This document shows positions 1-10,232 of a DNA stretch of 63,636 bases, piece by piece. Position numbers and translations under genes: made by a program. The stretch spans positions 1-63,636 of the forward strand of contig CADWAF010005441.1 in assembly GCA_902984215.1 (NCBI GenBank), in the 5' to 3' direction. This stretch comes from Willaertia magna. Taxonomy: Eukaryota > Heterolobosea > Eutetramitea > Acrasida > Naegleriidae. Every line of letters begins with the position of its first letter. Position 1 is the first letter of the stretch. The notes under the pieces were generated by a model that was not told where the DNA came from, ran no database searches, and saw nothing but the letters and a program-made list of their open reading frames with translations.

Positions 1-155
1 AATTATTATTTAATGTTATTTTTATAAATGAAAAATAAAAATTTTATTAATTTAATTTAAAAACAAAATATTTTTACTTGTTTTAAACAAATTAAAATAA
101 TTTTAACATTAACATTAATAAATAAATGTTATTTATTATAAAAAACTAATATTTT
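1..155. repeat. Imperfect direct repeat, copy 1
   Basis: The block starts aattatta..ttaatgttattttt and ends with a ttatttattataaaaaact core. The same order of words recurs from 611, about 610 bases later, with small indels. The first 28 bases of the two copies are identical. Confidence 0.6.
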
Positions 156-610
156 TATTAAAACAATTTTAATTTTTAATTTTTTTTAAAAGAGTATTTT
201 ATATAAAAGTAATATTTTTTTAAAAAGTATAAATTATATAGTTAACAATATAATTTATATAGATTTTACAAATTTTTGTAAAAAAAATTTTTGTTTTTTT
301 TTAAAAAAAACTATGAAACTACTAAAACATTTTTTTTTATCTTTTTATTTATAAAATTTGTTATATAAAATTGTTTTTATTTTTTAGTTTTAAAAATTAG
401 TTATATAATTTTTTTTTATTTTTTTTTATTTTTTTTAAAGATTAATTTTTTAAAGTTTTATTAGTTATTTTTTTTAAGTAATTTTTTATTTTTTTATTTG
501 TATGATTTATTTTTTTAAAATAATAATTATTTTAAATAATTTTACTGATATATATTTATTATTATATTTATTTAATTTTTTATTTAGTATTAAAAATTTA
601 TTTTTTAAAT

Positions 611-750
611 AATTATTATTTAATGTTATTTTTATAAAGATTTTATTAAAATTAATTTTAAAACAATATTTTTATTTTTTTTAAAAAACTAAAATAATTT
701 TAACATTAATATTTATAAATACAAGTTATTTATTATAAAAAACTGAAATA
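611..750. repeat. Imperfect direct repeat, copy 2
   Basis: Second copy of the block at 1-155. It shares the identical 28-base beginning, a central taaaataattttaacatta word and the ttatttattataaaaaact word near the end. The sequence between the copies is not obviously repeated. Confidence 0.6.
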
Positions 751-1406
751 TTTAATAAATTAAAAATATTATTTATTATTTTTTATAGTTTTTTAAAATT
801 TAAATTTAAAATGAACTCAATAATTTTTATATATTATTAATTATTAACATTTTTACTTGCAAAAAATCAGTTTTAATATTAAATATTAAAAAAGAAATGA
901 CTTTAAAATATTTATTTAGAGTCTATTTTTTAAAAAATTTAAATTAAATTTTTTAAATTTATACAATTTTTTAAAAATTTATTAAATTTATTTTTAGTTT
1001 ATTTTTTATTAATTTTTAAATAATTATTTTTTTAAATTATTACTACTATTATTACTAAATTTTATTAATGATAGGTAAAATAAAAATGAAAAAATAGAAA
1101 AAAAAATTTTTACTAAAAAATTTGAAAAACAGTTTAAATTTATAGAGTTATAAAATTTTTTATCGACCAAACAAAAAGTAAAAATAAAAAAAAACATTTA
1201 ATAAAAAACATATTGCATATTGTATTGATAATTAATTTAATATTTTACTTTAAAATAATTACAAAACTAAAAATTTAATAATAAAACAACAATTTTTTAT
1301 TTATGTAATTAATTATTAACATTATTATCAAAATTGTAACATAATAATTTGGGAAAAATTAAAAATATTGGCCAAATTTAAATATTCAATTTTAACCATT
1401 TGGTAA

Positions 1407-2171
1407 TTAAGCCTTCCAATAATGATATTCATCAATAGTGTTAAAAATTAAACCATCGTTTAATAAATCATTAAAAACATTTTCAAATTTAATTCTATCA
1501 TATCCAGTAAATAATTTAAAAACATCTTCTCTTGTACAACCATTTCTTTTTTTATCTCTTTCATTCAATTCACCAATTACTGTTAAAATTTCTGCTGACA
1601 ATTCGCCAACAGTAAAAACTTTACTAAAATTTAAATTTAGTAAATCTTGTTTTAAAATTGTAATCTTTTCTTCTTTAGTGGTTTGGATTAAATAAATATT
1701 TTGATTTTCATCTTCAAATAAGATCTCATTTTCCAATTTATTTCCTAAATAAGGTTCAGATCTGTAAATTTCGATTGCATTAAATTTATCATAATTAAAT
1801 TCATAATTTATATATTCTATTTTATATTTATTATTTTTAATATTTTTATAAATATAAATCATTCCAGTTTTAGGTAAATAACTTCCACTAAAAAATCTAC
1901 TTAATTCTTTACAATTTAATTGTCCAATAAATATTTCATCTTCTTTCATTGTAAATCCTGGCGGTAAATCAGGTTGAATAACTTTTTTAATGCTCAAGTT
2001 ATTGCTATAATTTTCGTTTATAAATTTAGTTGATCCTTTTGTGTTTGAATAAATGGAAATATTATCTGGGTTAATGTAAATACAAGATTTATGATTATTA
2101 AAAGTTAAAAATGGTTTAATTTTTGTAAAGAATAAAGTAAATGCATAATTTAACGTTAAAACGTTTTTCAA
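1407..2171 (-). CDS. DUF1963/YwqG-like protein with C-terminal winged helix; 5' end unresolved
   Basis: The open frame encodes about 254 residues. Around residues 74-108 a stretch of the form F-I-G-Q-L..L-P-K-T-G-M-I-Y-I-Y resembles the YwqG/DUF1963 core. The last ~60 residues resemble the C-terminal winged helix of RPA32, ending in a I-x-x-T-I-D-E-x-H-type tail. The frame is open upstream only from TTG and other non-ATG codons; the first in-frame ATG is near residue 74, after the domain has begun, and an in-frame stop lies at 2226-2228. So the true start is either in an unseen upstream exon or the gene is a broken continuation of the F-box gene at 2221-3402, which ends 50 bases upstream on the same strand. 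Domain calls are by eye and tentative. Confidence 0.45.
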   Translation of the reverse strand: MKNVLTLNYAFTLFFTKIKPFLTFNNHKSCIYINPDNISIYSNTKGSTKFINENYSNNLSIKKVIQPDLPPGFTMKEDEIFIGQLNCKELSRFFSGSYLPKTGMIYIYKNIKNNKYKIEYINYEFNYDKFNAIEIYRSEPYLGNKLENEILFEDENQNIYLIQTTKEEKITILKQDLLNLNFSKVFTVGELSAEILTVIGELNERDKKRNGCTREDVFKLFTGYDRIKFENVFNDLLNDGLIFNTIDEYHYWKA

Positions 2172-2220
2172 ATTTAGTAAATGGTAATGATTGTGTGTCG
2201 CATAAATTAAATAAAGAATC

Positions 2221-3402
2221 TTAAATTAAAGTATAATAACAATGATACTTCCAAATATCATTATTATTTACAATTAAATTATTCCAATGTTTACAAACTA
2301 ATCTTAATTCTAATAATTCTTTATAATTATCTATAAATCTTAAAATAACTGAATGAATATCAATTGGTAGTTTACTTAAATCAATTGTAGGTTTGAAGAA
2401 TAACATTAAATCTTCCAGTTCATTTTCCTGTTTTTCTTCTTTAATTATTTCTATTGTTTTCTTTAAATTATTTTCTAAAATTGTGAATGTTGAAAGATCA
2501 TTATTATTTTGTATTATTGTATAATTATTATTAAATAAAAATGGAAAACAATAAAAATTTAAATATTGTAAAGAAAAAATATATATTCCAATTGTATTTA
2601 AATGAATAAATTCATTTCTATAATAAGTACCATAATCTTTCACAATGAATAAATATTCACTTGAAATTCTTTCGCCAATCGAGCAAAAACTGCGACTAAT
2701 AATTTCTAATAAATATTTGTGGTCTATATTGGTATAATTTTTATTTTCAAAAATGTCATAATTAATATTAAAATATTTTGTAATAAATTTAGAAAATATT
2801 TGATCATCAAATATTAATCTATTAATATTATAATATGTATCTTCAAATGATTTAAATTTAATTTCATTATAGACATCGTTTCTAAATACAGAATTTGGAA
2901 AATACTTTTTTGTAATATTTAAAAAATAATTTGAAATAAAAAGTGGAACATATTCAATTATTTTCTTTTTCTTTTTTATTTTATTTCTTTCTTTATCTGT
3001 TATAATCATTTCATCTTGTTGTAAAGTGTTATCATTGTAAACTTCAAATAAAGATGAATAACTAGAATCATTATAAAATATATCAATATCTTTACAATAA
3101 TCTTTTAAATATTGTAAAGGTCTTTCCATTGAATATTCTTTTAAAATCATTCCTAAATGATCCTTTTCAGATTCTTTAATTGTAAATAATGGTTTACTTT
3201 CTAATAATAAATAAATTATAAAACGATGAATTAAATCTTCAAGTTTGTTAAAAAATTGTGGTGATAATTTATAAAGTAAATTAGATCTAAATAATTGTGT
3301 GTTCATAATTGCGTCTTTTAATTCATTGATTCGTAAATAACTTTTTGCTTTTGGACCTGCAATGTCAAAAAGTGTGAAAATCGTGTTCATCTTTAACTTC
3401 AT
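2221..3402 (-). CDS. Protein with C-terminal F-box
   Basis: 393 residues starting at ATG 3402. The first ~335 residues have no domain I recognise and are rich in Lys, Asn, Ile and Tyr. Residues ~344-388 form a clear F-box: L-P-I-D-I..I-L-R-F-I then L..L-R-L-V-C-K-H-W-N and D-I-W-K. F-box proteins normally bind SKP1 and recruit substrates to SCF ubiquitin ligases, and the F-box is usually at the N-terminus. Here it is followed almost at once by the stop. The frame after that TAA stays open for about 34 more codons, and a DUF1963-like frame then follows, which suggests the gene once continued (see findings). F-box call is solid; the gene boundaries are less so. Confidence 0.65.
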   Translation of the reverse strand: MKLKMNTIFTLFDIAGPKAKSYLRINELKDAIMNTQLFRSNLLYKLSPQFFNKLEDLIHRFIIYLLLESKPLFTIKESEKDHLGMILKEYSMERPLQYLKDYCKDIDIFYNDSSYSSLFEVYNDNTLQQDEMIITDKERNKIKKKKKIIEYVPLFISNYFLNITKKYFPNSVFRNDVYNEIKFKSFEDTYYNINRLIFDDQIFSKFITKYFNINYDIFENKNYTNIDHKYLLEIISRSFCSIGERISSEYLFIVKDYGTYYRNEFIHLNTIGIYIFSLQYLNFYCFPFLFNNNYTIIQNNNDLSTFTILENNLKKTIEIIKEEKQENELEDLMLFFKPTIDLSKLPIDIHSVILRFIDNYKELLELRLVCKHWNNLIVNNNDIWKYHCYYTLI

Positions 3403-3498
3403 TTTTTTTCTCGCATTTCCAGGAAATTAATTATTAATAATTTAAACAACGTTTATTAAAGGTTACAACAAGGTCATATTTAAAAATTATTTTATGTT

Positions 3499-4650
3499 TT
3501 ACTTATGTTTTTGAGGATTGACCACTTCGTAAATTGAGGCAAAGTCCTCTTGTTCTCCATTTGTTTTACTTTGTTCTACCGTTTTCTTAAATAGATCTTT
3601 AATACTATGAATAACACCAGTATAAACACCAGAGTCTTCTGCTAATTTCTCTATTGCATTAAAATCCTTAACCATACCATAAACAGGAAAGTTTTGATCT
3701 CCATAATCTCTTTGTACCATTCTTGGTAATTTAACATCCACATAACCAAAGTAGAAAGGACCGTCACGTAGGATATCCTCAAAAACATCCATATCTAATT
3801 CATTACTTTCCACAAGACCTACAGCATTAGCTAGCACTGTGGTTAAAGATCCTACAATTAAATTCATTGTTAATTTCATCTTAATTGCCTTATGATCATC
3901 CCCAATATAACGTAAAGTACCTAAAGTTTGTAACAATTGTTCTTGTTTAACTCTTTCAAATGATTCCTTAGAACAACCCACAAACACTTGAAGTTTTCCA
4001 GCTTGGGCAACCAAGTTACTCCCCAATACAGGTGCTTCAATAAATTCTCCTCCAAGTTTCTCTGTTCTTTCCTTTAAATCTTTATTTTCTTCTAAACTGA
4101 CAGTACTCATTTGAATAATTGTTTTTCCTTTTAGATTAGTAGCGTTATCAAATATTGTTTGTACAATTGCTTTAAAATCAAATAACATGGAGATAATATA
4201 GGAAATTTCAGGATTGTTCAGAGTTTCCTTAATATCTTTAATGATTTGAATATTAGTCAATTCTTTATTATTGGAAACTAAATTTTCAGCCTTTTGTTCT
4301 GTACGATTATAAATGTAGATTGGAAAACCGGCTTTTGCAATATGTACTGCCATTGAAGAACCCATTAAACCTAAACCAAAGAATGCAATCTGTTTCTTTT
4401 CCATTTTTTTATTATTGTCCACATAGTTGGATAGCAATGGTATGTGACAATTAAAATTTCGTTTTTCTACTGACATAAATTTGTAGTTGATTAATTGAAA
4501 AATGGCAGGTGATGGTTTATTGTTGCTGGTGGTATTACTACTCAACAATACATTGTTCTTTAAAAGTATAAAGCTTGTATTTATACTCTTATTACCAGCC
4601 AATGAATTGCGGGAATAAATAACAGATTTAACATTGTTAATTTTCTTCAT
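3499..4650 (-). CDS. Beta-hydroxyacid dehydrogenase (3-HIBADH / glyoxylate-succinic semialdehyde reductase family)
   Basis: 383 residues from ATG 4650. Residues ~88-120 give the NAD(P) Rossmann motif G-L-G-L-M-G-x-x-M-A followed by I-Y-N-R-T. The family's substrate motif is present as E-A-P-V-L-G-S, and the catalytic lysine helix as K-M-K-L-T-M-N. Family members reduce or oxidise small beta-hydroxy acids or semialdehydes; the exact substrate cannot be read from sequence. The first ~82 residues are Ser/Asn/Lys-rich and contain no catalytic element, consistent with a mitochondrial targeting extension. An internal Met at residue 83 lies directly before the Rossmann fold, so a shorter cytosolic form is conceivable. 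Confidence 0.85.
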   Translation of the reverse strand: MKKINNVKSVIYSRNSLAGNKSINTSFILLKNNVLLSSNTTSNNKPSPAIFQLINYKFMSVEKRNFNCHIPLLSNYVDNNKKMEKKQIAFFGLGLMGSSMAVHIAKAGFPIYIYNRTEQKAENLVSNNKELTNIQIIKDIKETLNNPEISYIISMLFDFKAIVQTIFDNATNLKGKTIIQMSTVSLEENKDLKERTEKLGGEFIEAPVLGSNLVAQAGKLQVFVGCSKESFERVKQEQLLQTLGTLRYIGDDHKAIKMKLTMNLIVGSLTTVLANAVGLVESNELDMDVFEDILRDGPFYFGYVDVKLPRMVQRDYGDQNFPVYGMVKDFNAIEKLAEDSGVYTGVIHSIKDLFKKTVEQSKTNGEQEDFASIYEVVNPQKHK

Positions 4651-4779
4651 TTTTTCTCAGATTGATTGGTGTTGTTTTGTGGAATTTAACTTTGAGAAAT
4701 ATAACTGCTTGATTATAATAATTATTGTAAACAATTTCCTGGAAATTGAAAATTGTAATTACCAGTTCAAACACTGTTT

Positions 4780-7761
4780 TTATTCTTCATCATCTTCTTT
4801 CTTTCTTTTCTTCTTTTTATTTAAATTTTCAAAATTTCCATTTCTATTCACTTTAGCAACTTGTTGCAAAAACTCTGATGTTATTGAACTACAACACGCT
4901 AAACGTAAAATTAAAACATTTGGGGTATAAGGTAACATTTGTACAATTGACTTTTCTTTTAATTTACTTCCTCTAAAATCTAAAACAGATAAATAATTTA
5001 ATTTATTTGGAGGTAACGTGATTTTTGAAAGTTTTACGTTATTTGATAGATTTAATTTTTTTAATTGGAATTCATTGTTATCACTTTTTAAAAAGGAAAT
5101 GGATTGTAATTTTTTACAACGAATGTCAACTGTTTTCATTGACGGTGTTATTGTAAAAGATTGTAAATGAGATAATAATTTAATATTAATATTTGTTAAA
5201 TAATTTAAATGTAAAATTTTATCTTTTAAATAATTTGTAATTGTATCTTTATCCTTATCTTCATCATTAATTAAATAATTTAATTTATTTAAATTTTGTA
5301 AATTATCTATAAAATCTTCAATTATTTTCATTTTTGATCTTCTAACATTAACATTTACAAAAGATAAATCTTTTAAATTCTTTACAATAGAACTATTTTT
5401 ATCATTTAAAATAACTAAATTATCCAAACATAAATTATTTAAATTTAAAGAATATAAATTTGGTGTAATTGTTTTAATATTTGAAATTCCAAAAATATTT
5501 AATTTTTCTAAATTTAACATTTTTATAAATAAAGATAAATTACTATTCATTTCATCTTCTGAACTAATTGTAAATTCTTTCAAAGAATTTGAATTAATTT
5601 GTAATAATGAAATATAAGTTGACATTTTACAATGAAAATAACATTTTTCTAAATTTATTAATTTTTGTAAAAAATAAAAAAATCTTGAAGCAAAACTATC
5701 TGTAAATATTTGGTTTGATTTAAAATTTATATTTAATTCTTTTAAATTATTTAAATTATTATGTTTTAAAATAAAATCCCAAAATAAAGATTCGAATAAA
5801 CTTTTATAAAATAAATAATTTAAATTATTTAAAGATATTTTTTGTAATGGTTGTAAATTATCAACATTTTCTAAATATAAATAATTTAAAGAAGGAACTA
5901 ATTCAAAATTTCCAGTTTCATAAAATATTTCCTTAAATGATGTTGCATTTATAATTTTAATTTTTTCTAAATAAAATAAATCCTTAAATTTATTTATATC
6001 AGTCAACCCAATACATGAAATTGTAAACTTTTCTAAAAGATTGCAATTTATAATTTTTATTTTCCTCAAAAAATTAAAATTATTTTCAAATGGATTTTTT
6101 ACAACACTTATAAATTTAATATTTATACAATTTTTTAAAGTTATTTTTTGTAAAGAATCAACACATTTTTCAATTAAAGAATGTAGTTGACCAGATAGTA
6201 AATATCCATTTTTTAATTTTAAATTTCTTAAATTATTTAATTTTTCTGTTAAAATTAAAATTTCAGAAAAATTTTTTAATTTTAAATAATTTAAATTTTT
6301 ACAATCTAATTGTATAAAATGTGTATTGTAAAAATTTATAAAATTTGTAAATTTTAAATATTTTAAATTTAAATGTTTAATATAAATATTTCCGTTTGGT
6401 CTATTTGTTTCATTTTCTTCTTTTTTAGCAATTAATTTAATTTTAAAATATTCTAAATTTGGCAAATTATTGAATAAAATTTGTAAAAATGTTGTATCTT
6501 TACAAAAACAATTATTTATAATTAATTTCTTTAAAAAATGTCTTTCTGTTATTTTTCCAAAAAATAAATCATCATTACAAATTATATTTTGTATTTTAAT
6601 TTTTTGTAAATTATTTAATAATAAATTGTCGTCTATTTTTTGTAAACTATTAGTAGTATTACTTTTAGCGGAAAATAGTAAACTTAATAAAATTATACCA
6701 TTCAAAACAGGTAATGTTAAATTATTTAAAGAATTATTAAAATAATTATCTAAAATTTCAAAATCAGAATAATTAAAATTAAAATTTTCAAAATTTAAAT
6801 CTGATACCAATTGTAAACTTTGTAATTCATTAGTATGAATATATAAATTATTTATAAATTGTAAAAAATCTTCTTTTGTAAAATTTTTAATTACATTATC
6901 TATATTTGAATTTTTATTTATTTTATTATTTTCTTCTTTCAAAATATTTAAATAAAATCCTTTTAATTTTTTATTATTTAATTCATTTCTATTTATAAAA
7001 CATTCACTTAATATCTCTAACCATTTATTTAAATTTTCATTATTTTTAATTTTTAAATTTAAATTCTCTATAAAACTAAATTCTTTAAAAAAAATTAAAA
7101 AATCCTTCTTTTTAATTAAATTAAAAATATATTTAGAAAAATCTAAACCTAAAGAATGAAATTTTAAACCATTTGGAAAACTTCTTTTCATTCTTTCAAC
7201 AAAAGAATAAAGTGTTAAGATTGAATGATAATTATTTTTATAAAATGAAAAATCTTCTGTTAATTGATATAATTCTAAAGAGTTAAATATTTCAAATTTA
7301 AAATAATAAGAAACGTTTGATAAATTTATAATTGATTTAAAATCTAAATAAAATATTATAATTTTCCATTGATAAAAAGGAATATTTAAGAATGGATTAT
7401 TTTCAATATTATTTTTTCTTTTAAGTTCAATATTAGGGTCTATGGGTATTGTTATATTTTCATTGTTAACATTTTCAATATTGTCAATACTTGTACTAGT
7501 GGATTGTTGGGTATTTAATTTGTCATGTTCTTCTTTTTCAATTGAATTGATGGGTTCTACTTTTGAATGAATATCTATTGATGAAGAAGGTTTTTTCTTT
7601 TTTTTATTACTTGTTTTAGATGATTTATTATCTGTTTTTCGTTTTTTCTTTTCAAAAGTACTTTTCTTTTTATTCTTACTACTTTTCTTATTTAACTTTT
7701 CTTCTTCTTCACTTACGTCTTCATCGGAAATGATAAAAAATTCATTTTTCTTCTTTGGCAT
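4780..7761 (-). CDS. Large F-box/leucine-rich-repeat protein
   Basis: 993 residues from ATG 7761; a frame extension to TTG 7776 is not needed. The N-terminal ~60 residues are Lys-rich and acidic in patches, like a nuclear localisation region. Residues ~122-165 resemble a degenerate F-box (N-P-F-L-N-I-P-F..W-K-I-I-I-F-Y-L). The rest is a long series of irregular leucine-rich repeats (L-x-x-L-x-L-x-N with Phe/Ile variants), and the end is a short K-K-K-x-K/acidic tail. Likely an SCF substrate receptor, by family. Codon use is extremely AT-biased, so Phe, Asn, Ile and Lys dominate, in contrast to the neighbouring S1-fold gene. No introns seen. Confidence 0.75.
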   Translation of the reverse strand: MPKKKNEFFIISDEDVSEEEEKLNKKSSKNKKKSTFEKKKRKTDNKSSKTSNKKKKKPSSSIDIHSKVEPINSIEKEEHDKLNTQQSTSTSIDNIENVNNENITIPIDPNIELKRKNNIENNPFLNIPFYQWKIIIFYLDFKSIINLSNVSYYFKFEIFNSLELYQLTEDFSFYKNNYHSILTLYSFVERMKRSFPNGLKFHSLGLDFSKYIFNLIKKKDFLIFFKEFSFIENLNLKIKNNENLNKWLEILSECFINRNELNNKKLKGFYLNILKEENNKINKNSNIDNVIKNFTKEDFLQFINNLYIHTNELQSLQLVSDLNFENFNFNYSDFEILDNYFNNSLNNLTLPVLNGIILLSLLFSAKSNTTNSLQKIDDNLLLNNLQKIKIQNIICNDDLFFGKITERHFLKKLIINNCFCKDTTFLQILFNNLPNLEYFKIKLIAKKEENETNRPNGNIYIKHLNLKYLKFTNFINFYNTHFIQLDCKNLNYLKLKNFSEILILTEKLNNLRNLKLKNGYLLSGQLHSLIEKCVDSLQKITLKNCINIKFISVVKNPFENNFNFLRKIKIINCNLLEKFTISCIGLTDINKFKDLFYLEKIKIINATSFKEIFYETGNFELVPSLNYLYLENVDNLQPLQKISLNNLNYLFYKSLFESLFWDFILKHNNLNNLKELNINFKSNQIFTDSFASRFFYFLQKLINLEKCYFHCKMSTYISLLQINSNSLKEFTISSEDEMNSNLSLFIKMLNLEKLNIFGISNIKTITPNLYSLNLNNLCLDNLVILNDKNSSIVKNLKDLSFVNVNVRRSKMKIIEDFIDNLQNLNKLNYLINDEDKDKDTITNYLKDKILHLNYLTNINIKLLSHLQSFTITPSMKTVDIRCKKLQSISFLKSDNNEFQLKKLNLSNNVKLSKITLPPNKLNYLSVLDFRGSKLKEKSIVQMLPYTPNVLILRLACCSSITSEFLQQVAKVNRNGNFENLNKKKKRKKEDDEE

Positions 7762-7847
7762 TTTTTTTGAAGTCAAACTTTTGTAACGACTTGTTCAATT
7801 TATAAATTTTTTATTTTCTTTAATTTCTTTAATTTCCTTCTTAATAT

Positions 7848-9167
7848 TTACATCAATGTACAATGTTTTCCTCCTTGTTTTTTTCCCAAAAACTCTTTAA
7901 TTTGCTTTTTGGCAGTCTTAGAAAGCAATTTTTTAATTTTACGATATACTTGGCGTTCATACTTTTCTTTGACTGCCTCAAACAAAGTGGCAATGTTGGC
8001 TCCCTTTTCAATTTCTTCACCTTCACAATAATATCCTTTATGCACTCCATCAAATAAGATAAATTTATCTTCTTTTGCGATAAAGTATTCATCTTTTAGT
8101 GAACTAGGATGGTCATTGGCTGGAAAGCAAATTATTGGCCCTCCACTACAACCAGGCACAGAAGCTACCTTGTATCTAACGTATCTAACGTTTGAATTGT
8201 TGAAGGAACATTTGTCAACAAAACTACCAAATGACCTTACTAACAATTTCTCTCCAATATACAAATGATTAGCCAGCAGATTACTTTCACCTTCTTTTAA
8301 AGTTCTCCCAAGACTTTTACTAAAATTGTCAATATCTTTTTCTCTTAATGTTGATGGATATGAAAATAAAGCAACATTATAATACTCTTCTTCTTTCAGA
8401 AAAGGTGTGCAATTTATAAAACTTCTAGGGATAAAGTAACCAGTGTCAAAGCAAAATTTCAAAGCAACTTCTTTCATTCTATCAGTTTTAAGGTAGATTC
8501 GTAAAAACGAAATGTCAGGACAGACAGATGGATCCATAATGGTTCTAGTTTCTTCTTCGTCAACGGCAACCACTGGAATAGAGTAACTAATGTTAGGATG
8601 CTGTATTTCCATTGTTTCCAAAATATAAAACACTGGGAAAGTATTCGTATTTGGGCTTAGTTTTTGGAAAGGAGCTATATTGTTCCTGGCAGTGGCAAAG
8701 TACAGAGTTTGTTTTCCCTCATAATCGGCTCTGTATGGACTCAGCAAGAAACAAGTACAAGAGCATGTCACTGTACCTTCATGTGCCTCAATTATAGCAG
8801 GATTTGAATTGTTTGTGAATTCCGAAACTTTATCTTTGTTATGTATAACGGCATCTGTAAAATTTACTTCTTTGAAACGAATGATGAGAGTATAAACTGG
8901 AAATGGACTATAATGTAATTCGCAACGAGGGATAAGATATTCAGTCCAATATATGTCATTAGTATTGTTGGGTAAAGAGGACTTGGGATTTTTCACTATT
9001 ATTAAGCGTTCATCAATTGCCTCGTTTTGAGGATGATTCCAAACCGAATTCTTAGTTTGTGAGAATGAGCAATTACTAATTTCATCTTCCTTAATAACTG
9101 TATCTATTATTATTGAGTCATCCATTATCATTCCTGCCTGAAACAAATTTTTATTCTTCGTTTGCAT
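7848..9167 (-). CDS. Trypsin-fold (S1-like) protein lacking the catalytic His, with C-terminal CaaX box
   Basis: 439 residues from ATG 9167. The serine-loop motif is visible as P-G-C-S-G-G-P-I-I with Ser ~341, and the acid strand as D-I-S-F-L-R-I with Asp ~218. The position that should read A-A-H reads A-T-A-R-N (Arg ~161), so the catalytic His appears to be missing. Strand spacing and a G-V-H-K-G-Y element after the serine loop support the chymotrypsin fold. The C-terminal ~60 residues are a Lys-rich helix ending in C-T-L-M, a CaaX box of the type usually farnesylated. There is no signal peptide. It is probably a cytosolic, membrane-tethered pseudo-protease or a protease with an altered catalytic centre. 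Fold assignment is by motif only. Confidence 0.6.
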   Translation of the reverse strand: MQTKNKNLFQAGMIMDDSIIIDTVIKEDEISNCSFSQTKNSVWNHPQNEAIDERLIIVKNPKSSLPNNTNDIYWTEYLIPRCELHYSPFPVYTLIIRFKEVNFTDAVIHNKDKVSEFTNNSNPAIIEAHEGTVTCSCTCFLLSPYRADYEGKQTLYFATARNNIAPFQKLSPNTNTFPVFYILETMEIQHPNISYSIPVVAVDEEETRTIMDPSVCPDISFLRIYLKTDRMKEVALKFCFDTGYFIPRSFINCTPFLKEEEYYNVALFSYPSTLREKDIDNFSKSLGRTLKEGESNLLANHLYIGEKLLVRSFGSFVDKCSFNNSNVRYVRYKVASVPGCSGGPIICFPANDHPSSLKDEYFIAKEDKFILFDGVHKGYYCEGEEIEKGANIATLFEAVKEKYERQVYRKIKKLLSKTAKKQIKEFLGKKQGGKHCTLM

Positions 9168-9350
9168 TCCAATCAGTTAGGCTATTGGAAGCTGCAGTCG
9201 GTTAGTTGGTTAGAGCCAAGAGGAAAGAACTCCATTTACACCTGTAAATTCGTTACAGTCATTAATGGCTAATTATAAATTGATGTCATGAAAAGTTTTC
9301 TCCAAGTTGAGTGTATTTCTCCTTTACCTTAAGGTATGAGACCACTTATT

Positions 9351-10232
9351 TTATTGAATTTTATTAATGCATTGAATAACAGATGGATCTTGGAAACATT
9401 GTACAAATTGTTGATTATTAACATTTGAAATTTTTCCATTATTAAATTTAGACATACAATTCTTTAAACTCTTTGCACAAAGTAGTGAAATTTGACAATG
9501 ACTAAATTTCATAGTTCTAATCATTTCATCAAACTCAGATTTAGGTACAGATTGCATAATTGTAGATAATTCAACCCTTGGAGATAAATCAGCACTTCCA
9601 GAAAATTTTAAACATGGATTTAATTGAGAATCAGTTGTTTCTAATAATTCCTTCTTTGTCTTTGGATAATAAACTAAATCTTTATCTAACTTTGAAATTT
9701 CATCCAATTTATTTATCCATTCTTTTGGACCAGTTTCATAAAACTTTGAATTCATTGCGTGTTTAAGTTTATCTTCTAATACACCTCTTGTTATTCTCTT
9801 TTGTTGATAACAAATACTAAATTCTTGTAAAAATTGACCTAATTTTTGATTTTCATCCTTTTCTTCTTCAGGATTATTATCTTTTTTATTTTTGTTACCT
9901 GCTCTTAAGGTTTGTTTAATTACAATTTCATTTACTTCTGTAATATCTGGATAACATTCTTTTTCTTGCCAAAGGGTTTTAGCTTTAGAACTTTTATATA
10001 AATCATATTTCTTAAAAGCATTATCTAAACATGAATGGAAATAACCCGTAGAGAAGAGTTTTGCTGCAATTTGTTCATCTTCTGAACCACCTCTCGGAGC
10101 TGATTGAGTTTGTAAAATTCTATATGGAGCAGCACAAATAGTGGAAGAAGCTGTATGTAATTGATACATACTTTCGAATGCGTCTTCATCGGAGCCACTT
10201 TGTTTATTTCTATTATGAAGAAGGAATGCCAT
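9351..10232 (-). CDS. Unknown soluble protein
   Basis: 293 residues from ATG 10232. I do not recognise a family. It has no signal peptide or membrane segment. It starts with a short polar N-terminus, has a charged Lys/Glu-rich insert around residues 113-128, and carries about ten cysteines scattered rather than in a zinc-binding pattern. Secondary-structure impression is mostly helical. Composition and codon use resemble its neighbours, so a real gene is likely. It lies 119 bases from the divergently mapped start region of the S1-fold gene and is transcribed away from the C2-RGS gene at 10510. Confidence 0.6.
   Translation of the reverse strand: MAFLLHNRNKQSGSDEDAFESMYQLHTASSTICAAPYRILQTQSAPRGGSEDEQIAAKLFSTGYFHSCLDNAFKKYDLYKSSKAKTLWQEKECYPDITEVNEIVIKQTLRAGNKNKKDNNPEEEKDENQKLGQFLQEFSICYQQKRITRGVLEDKLKHAMNSKFYETGPKEWINKLDEISKLDKDLVYYPKTKKELLETTDSQLNPCLKFSGSADLSPRVELSTIMQSVPKSEFDEMIRTMKFSHCQISLLCAKSLKNCMSKFNNGKISNVNNQQFVQCFQDPSVIQCINKIQ

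Larger units (their letters stand above)
1..1406. other. AT-rich gene-free segment
   Basis: This stretch is almost pure A/T with long T and A runs and no credible coding region on either strand. It contains a duplicated block (1-155 and 611-750). The window starts inside this material, so it may continue to the left. It could be subtelomeric, centromeric or simply a long spacer; the sequence alone does not decide. Confidence 0.7.

Noticed and set aside
1438..1695. 85-codon plus-strand frame
   Set aside because: It is antisense to the winged-helix end of the DUF1963-like frame and shows no protein features of its own.
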